The notes under the pieces: model-generated
Database searches by the model: none
The model's input: the letters and a program-made list of their open reading frames with translations, nothing else
What the model was told of the DNA's origin: nothing
DNA from: Mycobacterium senriense
Lineage (GTDB): Bacteria; Actinomycetota; Actinomycetes; Mycobacteriales; Mycobacteriaceae
Reading direction: 5' to 3'
Length of the DNA: 64,000 nucleotides
Assembly: GCF_019668465.1 (NCBI RefSeq)
Contig: NZ_AP024828.1
Span: forward strand, 3,968,001-4,032,000
Made by a program: the position numbers and the translations under genes
Shown here: positions 55,728 to 64,000 of the stretch, piece after piece
Position numbering within the stretch: position 1 is the stretch's first letter
How the letters are laid out: each line of letters starts with the position of its first letter

Positions 55728-57296
55728 ATGACAGCCATGTCGCGCCTGAGATCGGTGAGCTCGGCGCTGTTTTCATTCGGGCTGCTGCTCGGTGGTCCCT
55801 GCGTCCTCGCGCCGCCCGCGGCCGTCGCCACGCCGGAACCCGGCGCCGGGCAGACGCCGGGCCCGAATCCGCCGTCGGCCGCGGCGCCGCAGGGTTGGGG
55901 AAGTTGCGGCCAATTCGTCGACGACACAAGCGAAATCCCCACCGCACAGTGCACCACCGTGCCGGTGCCGATCGACTACAACAACCCCGGCGGCGGGCAG
56001 GCCAAGCTGGCGGTGATCCGGATACCCGCGACGGGACAACGGGTCGGATCGCTTCTGGTCAACCCCGGCGGTCCCGGCGGTTCGGCGGTCGACATGGTGG
56101 CCGCGATGGCCTCGAACCTGGCGGACTCTCCGGTCCGGCGCAACTTCGATCTGGTCGGCTTCGATCCGCGCGGGGTGGGCCATTCCACCCCGGCGCTGCG
56201 CTGCCGCACCGACGCCGAGTTCGACGCGTACCGGCGTGAGCCGATGGTCGACTACAGCCCCGGCGGGGTGGCGCATATCGAGCAGCTTTACCGGCAGGTG
56301 GCCCAGCAGTGCGTCAGCCGGATGGGCACGGCGTTTCTGGCCAACACCGGCACCACCTCGGTCGCCCGCGACATGGATGCCGTGCGCCAGGTGCTGGGCG
56401 ACGACCAGATCAACTATTTGGGCTACAGCTATGGCACCGAGCTGGGCACCGCCTACCTGGAGAAGTTCAGCAACCACGTGCGCGCGATGGTGCTCGACGG
56501 CGCCATCGACCCGACCGTCGGGCCGATCGACGAGAACGTCAACCAAATGGCGGGATTCCAAACCGCTTTCAACGACTACGCCACCGACTGCGCCCGCTCG
56601 GCTGGCTGCCCGCTGGGCACCGACCCGACCCAATTCGTCAACCGGTACCACGCGCTGGTCGACCCGCTGGCGACCAAGCCGGGCCGCACCGCGGACCCGC
56701 GCGGCCTGAGCTACGCCGACGCGACCACCGGCACCATCAACGCGCTCTACACACCGGCGCACTGGAAATACCTGACCAGCGGCCTGCTCGGCCTGGCGCG
56801 CGGCACCGACGCCGGCGACCTGCTGCTACTCGCCGACGACTACGACGGGCGCGACAAGAACGGGCACTACGCCAACGACCAGGACGCGTTCAACGCGATC
56901 CGCTGCGTCGACGCGCCGAACCCGACGGACCAGGCCAGCTGGGTGAGCGCCGATCAGCTCATCCGCCAGGCGGCGCCGTTCCTCAGCTACGGGCAGTTCA
57001 CCGGGAACGCTCCGCGCGATTTGTGCGCGCTGTGGCCGGTGCCGGCGACGTCGGCGCCGCACGCCGCACCGCCCATGGCCGCCGGCAAGGTCGTCGTCGT
57101 CTCCACCACCCACGATCCGGCCACGCCGTATCAGGCCGGCGTGAACCTGGCCCGCCAGCTCGGCGGCCCGCTGATCACCTACGACGGGACCCAGCACACC
57201 GCGGTGTTCAACGGCCACCAATGCGTGGACAACGCCGTGGTCCGCTACCTCGTCGCCGGCACGCCGCCGCCGGCCGCCTACCGCTGCCAGTCCTGA
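55728..57296 (+). CDS. Exported alpha/beta hydrolase/protease, CaeA paralogue (Rv2223c-like)
   Basis: A protein of 522 residues. A signal peptide (LRSVSSALFSFGLLLGGPCVLA) without a good lipobox precedes the same TAP-like fold as CaeA: nucleophile GYSYGT (Ser234), THDPATPYQAG and GTQHTAV. The pair looks like an ancient tandem duplication conserved in mycobacteria. The likely function is secreted peptidase or esterase; unlike CaeA it should be released rather than lipid-anchored. A second ATG lies at 55737. Confidence 0.9.
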   Translation: MTAMSRLRSVSSALFSFGLLLGGPCVLAPPAAVATPEPGAGQTPGPNPPSAAAPQGWGSCGQFVDDTSEIPTAQCTTVPVPIDYNNPGGGQAKLAVIRIPATGQRVGSLLVNPGGPGGSAVDMVAAMASNLADSPVRRNFDLVGFDPRGVGHSTPALRCRTDAEFDAYRREPMVDYSPGGVAHIEQLYRQVAQQCVSRMGTAFLANTGTTSVARDMDAVRQVLGDDQINYLGYSYGTELGTAYLEKFSNHVRAMVLDGAIDPTVGPIDENVNQMAGFQTAFNDYATDCARSAGCPLGTDPTQFVNRYHALVDPLATKPGRTADPRGLSYADATTGTINALYTPAHWKYLTSGLLGLARGTDAGDLLLLADDYDGRDKNGHYANDQDAFNAIRCVDAPNPTDQASWVSADQLIRQAAPFLSYGQFTGNAPRDLCALWPVPATSAPHAAPPMAAGKVVVVSTTHDPATPYQAGVNLARQLGGPLITYDGTQHTAVFNGHQCVDNAVVRYLVAGTPPPAAYRCQS

Positions 57297-57334
57297 CCAG
57301 GGGCGTCTCCGGGGCCCGCCGCCAGGTGTTGGCG

Positions 57335-58192
57335 TCAGCCCTCGGGCCGATGCAATTCGCCGGGCGAGGCGTCCTGGATTGGATTGTCAGGCGGCCCAGA
57401 CCGCGGTTGGTCTGCTGACGGGCCGCCGTGGGCCGCCGCCATCAATTCCGCGATACGTTGCGGATCTGCCCGGTCGGTCAGTTCCTTGAGAAAGGAATAG
57501 ACCCCCTGCAAGGGAAATCGAAACGGTTCATCCGTCGTCTTGCGCAGGACGGCGCAGGCGAGACTGTCCTGGATGTCCGGATGCGCGGCGACGAACTCGG
57601 AGGTGATCTGGCCGGGGATCATCGGCATCATCACGCTGTCGCTCGACAGCACAGCAAGCAGGACCTCATAACCGTTTGCGGTGGCCATGTCGTAGAAGAA
57701 TCCCGGCTGCACGTTGTATAAGCCGTGGTCGACCCATCCCAGGCACGTCGTCCAGTGGATCATCACGCCGCCCGGGGCGGTGTGGTCGTGAATCGCCTTA
57801 TAGCAATTGGCTTGATTGAAGACGTGCTCGCTGGTGCCGTTGTTGATGCAGACGTCGAACCTTGTCCCCAGATCGAAGGGCAGGTTGAGATCCTGCTGCA
57901 GGCGATAATCATTGGGCGGGAGCAGATCGATGGCGTTGTAGCTTCGGAAGTCAAACAAAGCTTTGTAGATTCGCTTGGCGTCGGCATAGACCTCGGACAT
58001 GCCGTCCGGGACCGTCTCGGCCAGCAACGCGGCGCGCCGTGGTCCTTCGGCAACAAGAAGCGGGATCGCCTGCGTCACATCAATCGTGGTCTCGGCTTCG
58101 CCGAATTCCAGGAGGCGGCAATCCTGAGGAAGCAGGCCGCGGCGCGACGCCTCCAACAGGAAGCTGAGCTCAATATTCGAAAGTGCCATCAC
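57335..58192 (-). CDS. Methyltransferase-like protein of glycan-locus type
   Basis: A protein of 285 residues. Segments such as LLEFGEAETTIDV, DVCINNGTSEHVFNQ, HDHTAPGGVMIHWTTC and VDHGLYNVQPGFFYDMA resemble a SAM-methyltransferase-like family found in polysaccharide and secondary-metabolite clusters of cyanobacteria and proteobacteria. A conventional motif I is weak. Base composition looks lower in GC than its neighbours, which hints at transfer. The role is unknown. It stands alone between CaeA's paralogue and glnA2. Confidence 0.65.
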   Translation of the reverse strand: MMALSNIELSFLLEASRRGLLPQDCRLLEFGEAETTIDVTQAIPLLVAEGPRRAALLAETVPDGMSEVYADAKRIYKALFDFRSYNAIDLLPPNDYRLQQDLNLPFDLGTRFDVCINNGTSEHVFNQANCYKAIHDHTAPGGVMIHWTTCLGWVDHGLYNVQPGFFYDMATANGYEVLLAVLSSDSVMMPMIPGQITSEFVAAHPDIQDSLACAVLRKTTDEPFRFPLQGVYSFLKELTDRADPQRIAELMAAAHGGPSADQPRSGPPDNPIQDASPGELHRPEG

Positions 58193-58395
58193 GAAGTCGG
58201 GTTAGGTAGACGGCGGCGCATGGCGGCTGATGTTATGGCGCGCCGCCGGAACGAAAGACGACTTTTCAGCGATTAGCGAACTGTGGGATTGCAGTCCGCG
58301 TAGCCGCTCGCGTGCTTCCGAGTATGGCCTGGTCCCCGAATAGCGGTAGCGGTTCGGTAACACAGAATTAACAGCAGTTGCATACTGTTCGGGTT

Positions 58396-59736
58396 ATGGA
58401 TCGACAGAAGGAATTCGTCCTCCGCACCCTCGAGGAACGAGACATCCGCTTCGTTCGGCTGTGGTTCACCGATGTGCTCGGTTTCCTCAAGTCGGTCGCC
58501 ATCGCCCCGGCCGAGCTCGAGGGTGCTTTCGAGGAGGGCATCGGGTTCGACGGCTCCTCGATCGAGGGCTTCTCGCGGGTCTCGGAATCCGACACTGTGG
58601 CCAATCCCGACCCGTCCACCTTCCAGGTGCTGCCGTGGTCCTCGGCCAACGGCCACCATCACTCGGCGCGGATGTTCTGCGACATCACCATGCCGGACGG
58701 GTCGCCGTCGTGGGCGGACCCGCGGCACGTGCTGCGCCGCCAGCTGCAGAAGGCCAACGACCTGGGCTTCTCCTGCTACGTGCACCCCGAGATCGAATTC
58801 TTCCTGCTCAAGCCGGGCCCCGACGACGGCACGCCGCCGGTTCCCGTCGACAACGCCGGCTACTTCGATCAGGCCGTCCACGACTCGGCCTCCAACTTCC
58901 GCCGGCACGCGATCGAATCCCTGGAATTCATGGGCATCTCGGTGGAGTTCAGCCACCACGAGGGCGCGCCCGGCCAGCAGGAGATCGACCTGCGCTTCGC
59001 CGACGCCCTGTCGATGGCCGACAACGTGATGACGTTCCGCTACGTCATCAAGGAGGTCGCGATCGAGAACGGCGCCCGCGCGACCTTCATGCCCAAGCCG
59101 TTCGGCCAGCACCCCGGCTCCGCGATGCACACCCACATGAGCCTGTTCGAGGGTGACGTCAACGCGTTCCACAGCCCCGACGACCCGCTGCAGCTCTCCG
59201 ATGTGGGCAAGTCCTTCATCGCCGGGATCCTCGAGCACGCCTCGGAGATCAGCGCCGTCACCAACCAATGGGTCAACTCCTACAAGCGACTGGTCGGCGG
59301 CGGCGAGGCGCCGACCGCCGCGTCATGGGGTGCGGCCAACCGGTCCGCGCTGGTGCGGGTGCCGATGTACACGCCGCACAAGACGTCGTCGCGGCGCGTC
59401 GAGGTCCGCAGCCCCGACTCGGCGTGCAACCCGTACCTGACCTTCGCCGTGCTGCTGGCCGCCGGGCTGCGCGGGGTGGAGAAGGGCTACGTGCTGGGGC
59501 CGCAGGCCGAGGACAACGTATGGGACCTGACCGCCGAGGAGCGCATCGCGATGGGCTACCGCGAGCTGCCGACGAGCCTGGACAGCGCGCTGCGCGCCAT
59601 GGAGTCCTCCGAGCTGGTCGCGGAAACCTTGGGGGAGCACGTCTTTGACTTCTTCCTGCGCAACAAGCGCACGGAGTGGGCCAACTACCGCAGCCACGTC
59701 ACCCCGTACGAGCTGCGCACCTACCTGTCGCTCTGA
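58396..59736 (+). CDS. glnA2: Glutamine synthetase GlnA2 (type I)
   Basis: A protein of 446 residues. GS-beta-grasp and catalytic domains are present: FDGSSIEGFSRVSESD, YVHPEIEFFLL, GQQEIDLRF, KPFGQHPGSAMHTHMS and NSYKRLVGGGEAP, including the metal-binding Glu residues and the ammonia and glutamate loops. M. tuberculosis GlnA2 is a non-essential isoform, with GlnA1 the main enzyme. The ATG at 58396 matches the usual MDRQKEFVLRTLEERD. It precedes glnE by 50 bp. Confidence 0.95.
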   Translation: MDRQKEFVLRTLEERDIRFVRLWFTDVLGFLKSVAIAPAELEGAFEEGIGFDGSSIEGFSRVSESDTVANPDPSTFQVLPWSSANGHHHSARMFCDITMPDGSPSWADPRHVLRRQLQKANDLGFSCYVHPEIEFFLLKPGPDDGTPPVPVDNAGYFDQAVHDSASNFRRHAIESLEFMGISVEFSHHEGAPGQQEIDLRFADALSMADNVMTFRYVIKEVAIENGARATFMPKPFGQHPGSAMHTHMSLFEGDVNAFHSPDDPLQLSDVGKSFIAGILEHASEISAVTNQWVNSYKRLVGGGEAPTAASWGAANRSALVRVPMYTPHKTSSRRVEVRSPDSACNPYLTFAVLLAAGLRGVEKGYVLGPQAEDNVWDLTAEERIAMGYRELPTSLDSALRAMESSELVAETLGEHVFDFFLRNKRTEWANYRSHVTPYELRTYLSL

Positions 59737-59786
59737 CCCGGATCGAGCGCCGATCAGGCTGAACGCCGGCGGCTTGCGCTACGGTC

Positions 59787-62700
59787 GTGGGCGTGACCAA
59801 ACCCGCGACGCAGCGCCCCAGGCTGCCCAGCGTCGGCCGGCTCGGGTTGGTCGATCCGCAAGCGGCCGAACGCATGGCGCAGCTGGGTTGGTACGACCAC
59901 GACGACCAGGCCCACGTCGACCTGCTCTGGTCGCTGTCGCGCGCGCCGGATCCCGACGCCGCGCTGCTCGCCCTGGTCCGGCTGTCGGAGAACCCCGACG
60001 CCGGATGGGATCAGCTGAACGCGGCCCTGCTGGCCGAACGTCCGCTGCGCGGCCGGCTGTTCGGCGTGCTCGGCTCGTCGCTGGCCCTGGGCGATCACCT
60101 GATCGCCCAGCCGCAGTCCTGGAAACTCTTGCGCGGCAACGTCACACTGCCCACCCACGACCAGCTGTGCGACATGTTCACCGAATGCGTCGACGAGGCG
60201 CTGGCGGCGCCGGGTTCGGCGATGGTGCGCCTTCGCACCCTGTACCGCGACCGGCTGCTGGTGCTGGCCGCGCTGGATCTGGCCGCGACGGTCGAGGACG
60301 AACCGGTGGTTCCGTTCACCGTGGTGGCGGCCCACCTGTCGGACCTGGCGGACGCCGCGCTGGCCGCCGCGCTGCGAGTGGCCGAAAACAGCGTGTGCGG
60401 CGAGCGGACGCCGCCGCGGCTGGCGGTCATCGCGATGGGCAAATGCGGTGCCCGCGAACTGAACTACGTCAGCGACGTCGACGTCATCTTCGTCGGCGAG
60501 CAGGCCGACCCGGTCACCACCCGGGTGGCCAGCGAGATGATGCGGCTGGCCTCCGAGGCCTTCTTCCAGGTCGATGCGGGGCTGCGGCCGGAGGGGCGCA
60601 GCGGTGAACTGGTCCGCACCGTCGAGTCGCACGTCGCCTACTACCAGCGCTGGGCGAAGACCTGGGAGTTCCAGGCGCTGCTGAAAGCCCGTGCGGCGGT
60701 GGGCGACGCGGAGCTCGGCCAGCGCTACCTGGACGCGCTGATGCCGATGGTCTGGGTCGCCTGCGAGCGTGAGGATTTCGTGGCCGAGGTGCAGGCGATG
60801 CGCCGCCGGGTCGAGCAGCTGGTGCCCGCCGAGGTCCGCGGCCGCGAGATCAAGCTCGGCAGCGGCGGATTGCGCGACGTGGAATTCGCCGTGCAGCTCC
60901 TGCAGCTGGTGCACGGCCGCGGCGACGACTCGCTGCACGTGGCGTCGACGGTGGACGCGCTGGCCGCGCTGGGCAAGGGCGGCTACATCGGCCGCGAGGA
61001 CGCCGCCAACCTGACCGCCTCCTACGAGTTCCTCCGGCTGCTCGAGCACCGGTTGCAGCTGCAGCGGCTCAAGCGCACCCACCTGCTGCCCGAGGCCGAC
61101 GACGACGAGGCGGTGCGCTGGCTGGCGCGGGCGGCCCACATCCGGCCGGACGGGCGCCATGATGCGGCAGGGGTGTTGCGCGAGGAGTTGCGGCACCAGA
61201 ACCTGCGGGTGTCCCAGCTGCACGCCAAGCTCTTCTATCAGCCGCTGCTGGAATCCATCGGACCGCCAGGGCTGGAGATCGCCCGCGGCATGACCTCCGA
61301 GGCGGCCGAGCGCCAGCTGGCGGCGCTGGGCTACGAGGGCCCGCAGTCCGCGTTGAAGCACATGTCGGCCCTGGTCAACCTGAGCGGCCGGCGCGGCCGG
61401 GTGCAGTCGGTGCTGCTGCCCAGGCTGCTGAACTGGATGTCGTACACGCCCGACCCCGACGGCGGGCTGCTGGCCTACCGGCGGCTGTCCGAGGCGCTGT
61501 CCGGGGAAAGCTGGTACCTGGCCACGCTGCGCGACAAGCCCGCGGTGGCCCGCCGGCTGATGCACGTGCTGGGCACCTCGGCGTACGTGCCGGACCTGCT
61601 GATGCGTGCGCCGCGGGTGATTCAGGACTACGGCGACAGCCCGTCCGGCCCGAGGCTGCTCGAGGCCGACCCCGCCTCGGTGGCGCGGGCGCTGGTCGCC
61701 TCGGCCAGCCGTTATTCCGACCCGGTGCGCGCGATCGCCGGGGCGCGCACGCTGCGGCGGCGCGAGTTGGCCCGCATCGCCTCCGCCGACCTGCTCGGCA
61801 TGCTCGAGGTCACCGACGTGTGCGCGGCGCTGACGTCGGTGTGGGTGGCGGTGCTGCAGGCCGCGCTGGACGCGATGATCCGGGCAACAACCCGCCTGAG
61901 GACGCGCAGGCGGCGGCGCGGTCGCGCCACCAGACACGGCCAGTGCTGGCAGTGGGTCGGCTGGGGCGGCGGCGCGTCGGGTCACGTCCTGACGCCGACG
62001 CGATGTTCGCATCGCAGAACCCGCACGCCGGCGTCGAGGATATCCGCAGCAGTTGCTTTGACTGGGCGCGACCGCGCCGCCGAACAGATCTGGGCGCGCT
62101 GGATCGCACAGCGTCGACCCGCCGTTGGATGGTCGATCGCCAACCGTAGGCTCCGAGGACGTCGCCAGGGCCGCTGGTGCACCCCGTCGTCCACGCCGCA
62201 CTACTCACTGAGCAGTGGCAGCAGCCGTGGGTAGACTCAGGCACGTAAGCTGCGCGCAGCACTCGGGCGCTTCGGCGACGCTGGAGACTGCTGCGGTTCC
62301 CGCTGATGGCTGACGCTGATGAAAATTTCGGCCGGCGTGTATCCGCCGAGGCGTGATGCAGGAGATAACGGGCGGATCGGGCGCCCTGCGTCGATCTGAG
62401 CGGTTAGCCGCGGCGCGGCGCGGACGCACGACGCACGCGAGTTGGGCCGCGATTTGGCCGACGTCGACGACCGCGCAGCTGCGCGGTTCACGTGCGCATC
62501 GCGCATCGATGCGCGCGCTGCACAACACCTCGACGCTGCAGTGCCTGGATGCGATCGCCGCGGCCGACCTGGTGCCCGCCGACGAGGTGGAGCTGCTGCG
62601 GCAGGCCTGGCTGACCGCCACCCGGGCGCGCAACGCGCTGGTGCTGGTCCGCGGCAAGCCCACCGACCAGCTGCCCGGACCCGGGCGTCAGCTCAACGCG

Positions 62701-62811
62701 GTCGCCGTGGCCGCGGGCTGGCCGACCGATGAGGGCGGGGAATTCCTGGACAACTATCTGCGGGTGACGCGGCGAGCAAAAGCGGTGGTGCGCAAGGTGT
62801 TTGGGAGTTGA
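59787..62811 (+). pseudogene. glnE: GlnE bifunctional glutamine synthetase adenylyltransferase/deadenylylase, frame broken
   Basis: The N-terminal half (59787 to about 61885) is an intact GlnE reading frame: [21 protein letters not shown], the deadenylylase site [14 protein letters not shown], then [21 protein letters not shown]. The C-terminus from about 62510 resumes correctly ([14 protein letters not shown] through [11 protein letters not shown], stop 62811). Between them, about 630 bp match the expected adenylyltransferase domain in length and fragments (DADAMF near 62000, PWG/GAEQ-like pieces) but many small indels and stops destroy the frame. As read, no full protein can be made. See findings: a sequence error is likely, since glnE is essential in M. 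tuberculosis. Confidence 0.8.
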
Positions 62812-63452
62812 GTCAGGAGGCCGGCGCGTTGGATGCCATATTCGAGGTGCTCAGCGCGGCGGAGGCCGATCGCGTGACCGCGCTGTACGCTCCGCTGGCC
62901 GATGCGGTCCGCGAGCTCGTCGACGCCACCATCCGGACCGAGGCCGACGACGACGTCGTCGCCGAAGCCAAGCGGGCGATCGAAGCCGTCACCGCGTCGT
63001 TGCGGCAACGCACCCGCCCGCTCGGGGTGAGCTACCGCGTCAACGGCCGCCCGCTGCCGCTGGGCAACGCCGCGATCGGCGTGTGCAACCCCATCGCCCC
63101 GCCGATCGTCGTGCACCACGAGGGCGACGGGCGCTGCTGGAGCGAGTTCACCCTCGGCTCGGCGTACGAGGGTCCGCCCAAGCTGGTGCACGGCGGCGTC
63201 AGCGCCCTGGTGCTCGACCACATGCTCGGCGAGGCGGCCAGCGAGGGGCTGTCCAAGGCACGCTTCACCGGCACCATCACCGTCAAGTACCTGCGTGGCA
63301 CCCCGCTGGGCCCGCTTCGCTGCGAGGCTTGGGTCGACGGCAAGGAGGGCCGCAAAGTCTTTGCGCGCGGCACCATTTCGGATGCCGCCGGCGTCACCGT
63401 CGAGGCCGACGGCGTCTTCATCGAGCCGGCCTGGGCGCAGGAGGGGCAGTGA
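62808..63452 (+). CDS. PaaI-family hotdog thioesterase
   Basis: A protein of 214 residues. The 4HBT hotdog signature is [14 protein letters not shown] (about 127-140) after [11 protein letters not shown]. An N-terminal helical region of about 90 residues precedes it. A TTG start at 62808 overlaps the glnE stop; the exact start is uncertain and could be downstream. It may hydrolyse acyl-CoA. The stop overlaps the next gene's GTG (GTGA), suggesting a two-gene unit. Confidence 0.78.
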   Translation: MSQEAGALDAIFEVLSAAEADRVTALYAPLADAVRELVDATIRTEADDDVVAEAKRAIEAVTASLRQRTRPLGVSYRVNGRPLPLGNAAIGVCNPIAPPIVVHHEGDGRCWSEFTLGSAYEGPPKLVHGGVSALVLDHMLGEAASEGLSKARFTGTITVKYLRGTPLGPLRCEAWVDGKEGRKVFARGTISDAAGVTVEADGVFIEPAWAQEGQ

Positions 63453-64000
63453 AGTTCTACATCAGCAGCGCCTTCCTGAACACCCGCGAGATCATCGAGC
63501 TCGCCAAGGCGGCCGACGAGCTCGGCTACGACGGGATCGGCATCCCCGATCACGTCGTCAACCTGGAGACGCTGGACACCCCGTACCCGTACACCAAAGA
63601 CGGGGAGCGGCGCTGGCAGCCGTTCACCGACTGGCCCGATCCCTGGGTGCTCGTCGGTGCGCTGGCGCAGGTCACCACGCGGTTGCGGTTCGTCAACACC
63701 GTCTACATCCCCGCGATGCGCAACCCGTACTCGGCGGCCAAAGCCATTGGCACCGCGGCGGTTCTGGCGTCCGGCCGGGTGGAGCTAGGTATCGGCGTGG
63801 GGTGGTGCCGCGAGGAGTTCGCGCTGATGGGCGAGCAATTCGAGGCCCGCGGCAGGCGCACCGACGAAATCATCGACTTGATGCGGGCGCTGTGGTCGCC
63901 GGGCTGGACCGAGTTCGACGGCCAGTTCTACCAAACGCCGCGGCTGGAGATGCAACCCACTCCGCCACCGATACCGGTGTATGTCGGTGGGCTCAGCGAC
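63449..64000 (+). CDS. Luciferase-like F420-dependent oxidoreductase (partial, C-terminus beyond window)
   Basis: 184 codons are visible. The LLM-class TIM barrel begins [23 protein letters not shown], then YDGIGIPDHVV, then RVELGIGVGWCREEF. Such enzymes use F420H2 or FMN to reduce or oxidise small molecules. It starts with GTG at 63449 behind GGAGGGG and overlaps the thioesterase stop. The frame is open at the right edge. Confidence 0.88.
   Translation, partial: MKFYISSAFLNTREIIELAKAADELGYDGIGIPDHVVNLETLDTPYPYTKDGERRWQPFTDWPDPWVLVGALAQVTTRLRFVNTVYIPAMRNPYSAAKAIGTAAVLASGRVELGIGVGWCREEFALMGEQFEARGRRTDEIIDLMRALWSPGWTEFDGQFYQTPRLEMQPTPPPIPVYVGGLSD

Noticed and set aside
53891..55957. Antisense open frame of about 688 codons opposite caeA
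   Set aside because: Same shadow effect; it overlaps two well-supported genes and has no recognisable motif or ribosome site.
59754..62201. Antisense open frame of about 815 codons opposite glnE
   Set aside because: High-GC codon shadow; low-complexity Arg/Gly/His-rich translation with no domain, and its extent mirrors the sense gene.

Overview
The window is high-GC actinobacterial DNA and reads as the chromosome of a non-tuberculous Mycobacterium. It carries the fatty acid synthase II operon for mycolic acids (fabD-acpM-kasA-kasB-accD6) behind mabR and aceE. It also carries the mycobacterial genes mscR, ahpE, ptpA/ptkA, caeA (hip1), panB, rnpB, glnA2 and glnE. Gene order largely follows the M. 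tuberculosis Rv2221c-Rv2266 segment in reverse orientation, but several insertions absent from that segment (as I recall it) suggest a free-living or opportunistic relative, perhaps near the M. avium group. The species call is inference.

Layout. 1-10.8 kb holds lipid and redox enzymes: a partial CYP124, an MmpS-like secreted protein, an NAD(P)-dependent reductase, an Hsp70-like membrane protein, an acidic repeat protein, a SABATH-type methyltransferase, a metallo-hydrolase with mscR, a methyltransferase with a serine-hydrolase, and a DUF3145 protein. 10.8-17.2 kb holds a diacylglycerol kinase and an alkyl-DHAP-synthase-like flavoprotein, divergent from a TetR regulator with glpD1, and then an FAD monooxygenase. 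17.2-27.0 kb is the minus-strand aceE-mabR-fabD-acpM-kasA-kasB-accD6 block. A textbook MabR box lies in front of fabD, and a strong hairpin follows aceE.

27.2-28.8 kb holds a lipoprotein, a DUF3052 protein, ahpE and tRNA-Val(TAC). Directly after the tRNA comes the most unusual part of the window, an approximately 3.4 kb cassette. It encodes an RsbQ-type alpha/beta hydrolase, an RsbP-type PAS-PP2C phosphatase (start overlapping the rsbQ-like stop), and a protein fusing a BcpB/PrxQ peroxiredoxin to a DUF742 domain. The cassette ends at a decayed copy of the tRNA-Val 3' half, as expected for an integration scar. About 1 kb without a convincing gene follows.

33.3-49.7 kb holds a DUF732 proline-rich secreted protein, an epoxide hydrolase, a VOC protein, cobD/SURF1/ptpA/ptkA, the cobC-NIF3-zinc ribbon-RNase H/phosphatase operon, an Aquifex-type aconitase, a cupin regulator divergent from a methyltransferase, a 2OG-Fe(II) oxygenase, rnpB and a CYTH-CHAD protein. 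49.4-64 kb holds small secreted proteins, a Tat-exported glycoside hydrolase, panB, a WS/DGAT acyltransferase, caeA and its tandem paralogue, a methyltransferase-like gene of possibly foreign origin, glnA2, glnE, a thioesterase and a truncated luciferase-like oxidoreductase.

glnE is not intact. About 630 bp in its C-terminal adenylyltransferase half keep roughly the expected length but are scrambled by dense small indels and stops. This is either a sequencing or assembly fault or a real and surprising loss. Positions were read by eye; family assignments rest on recognised motifs and remembered relatives, not on searches.
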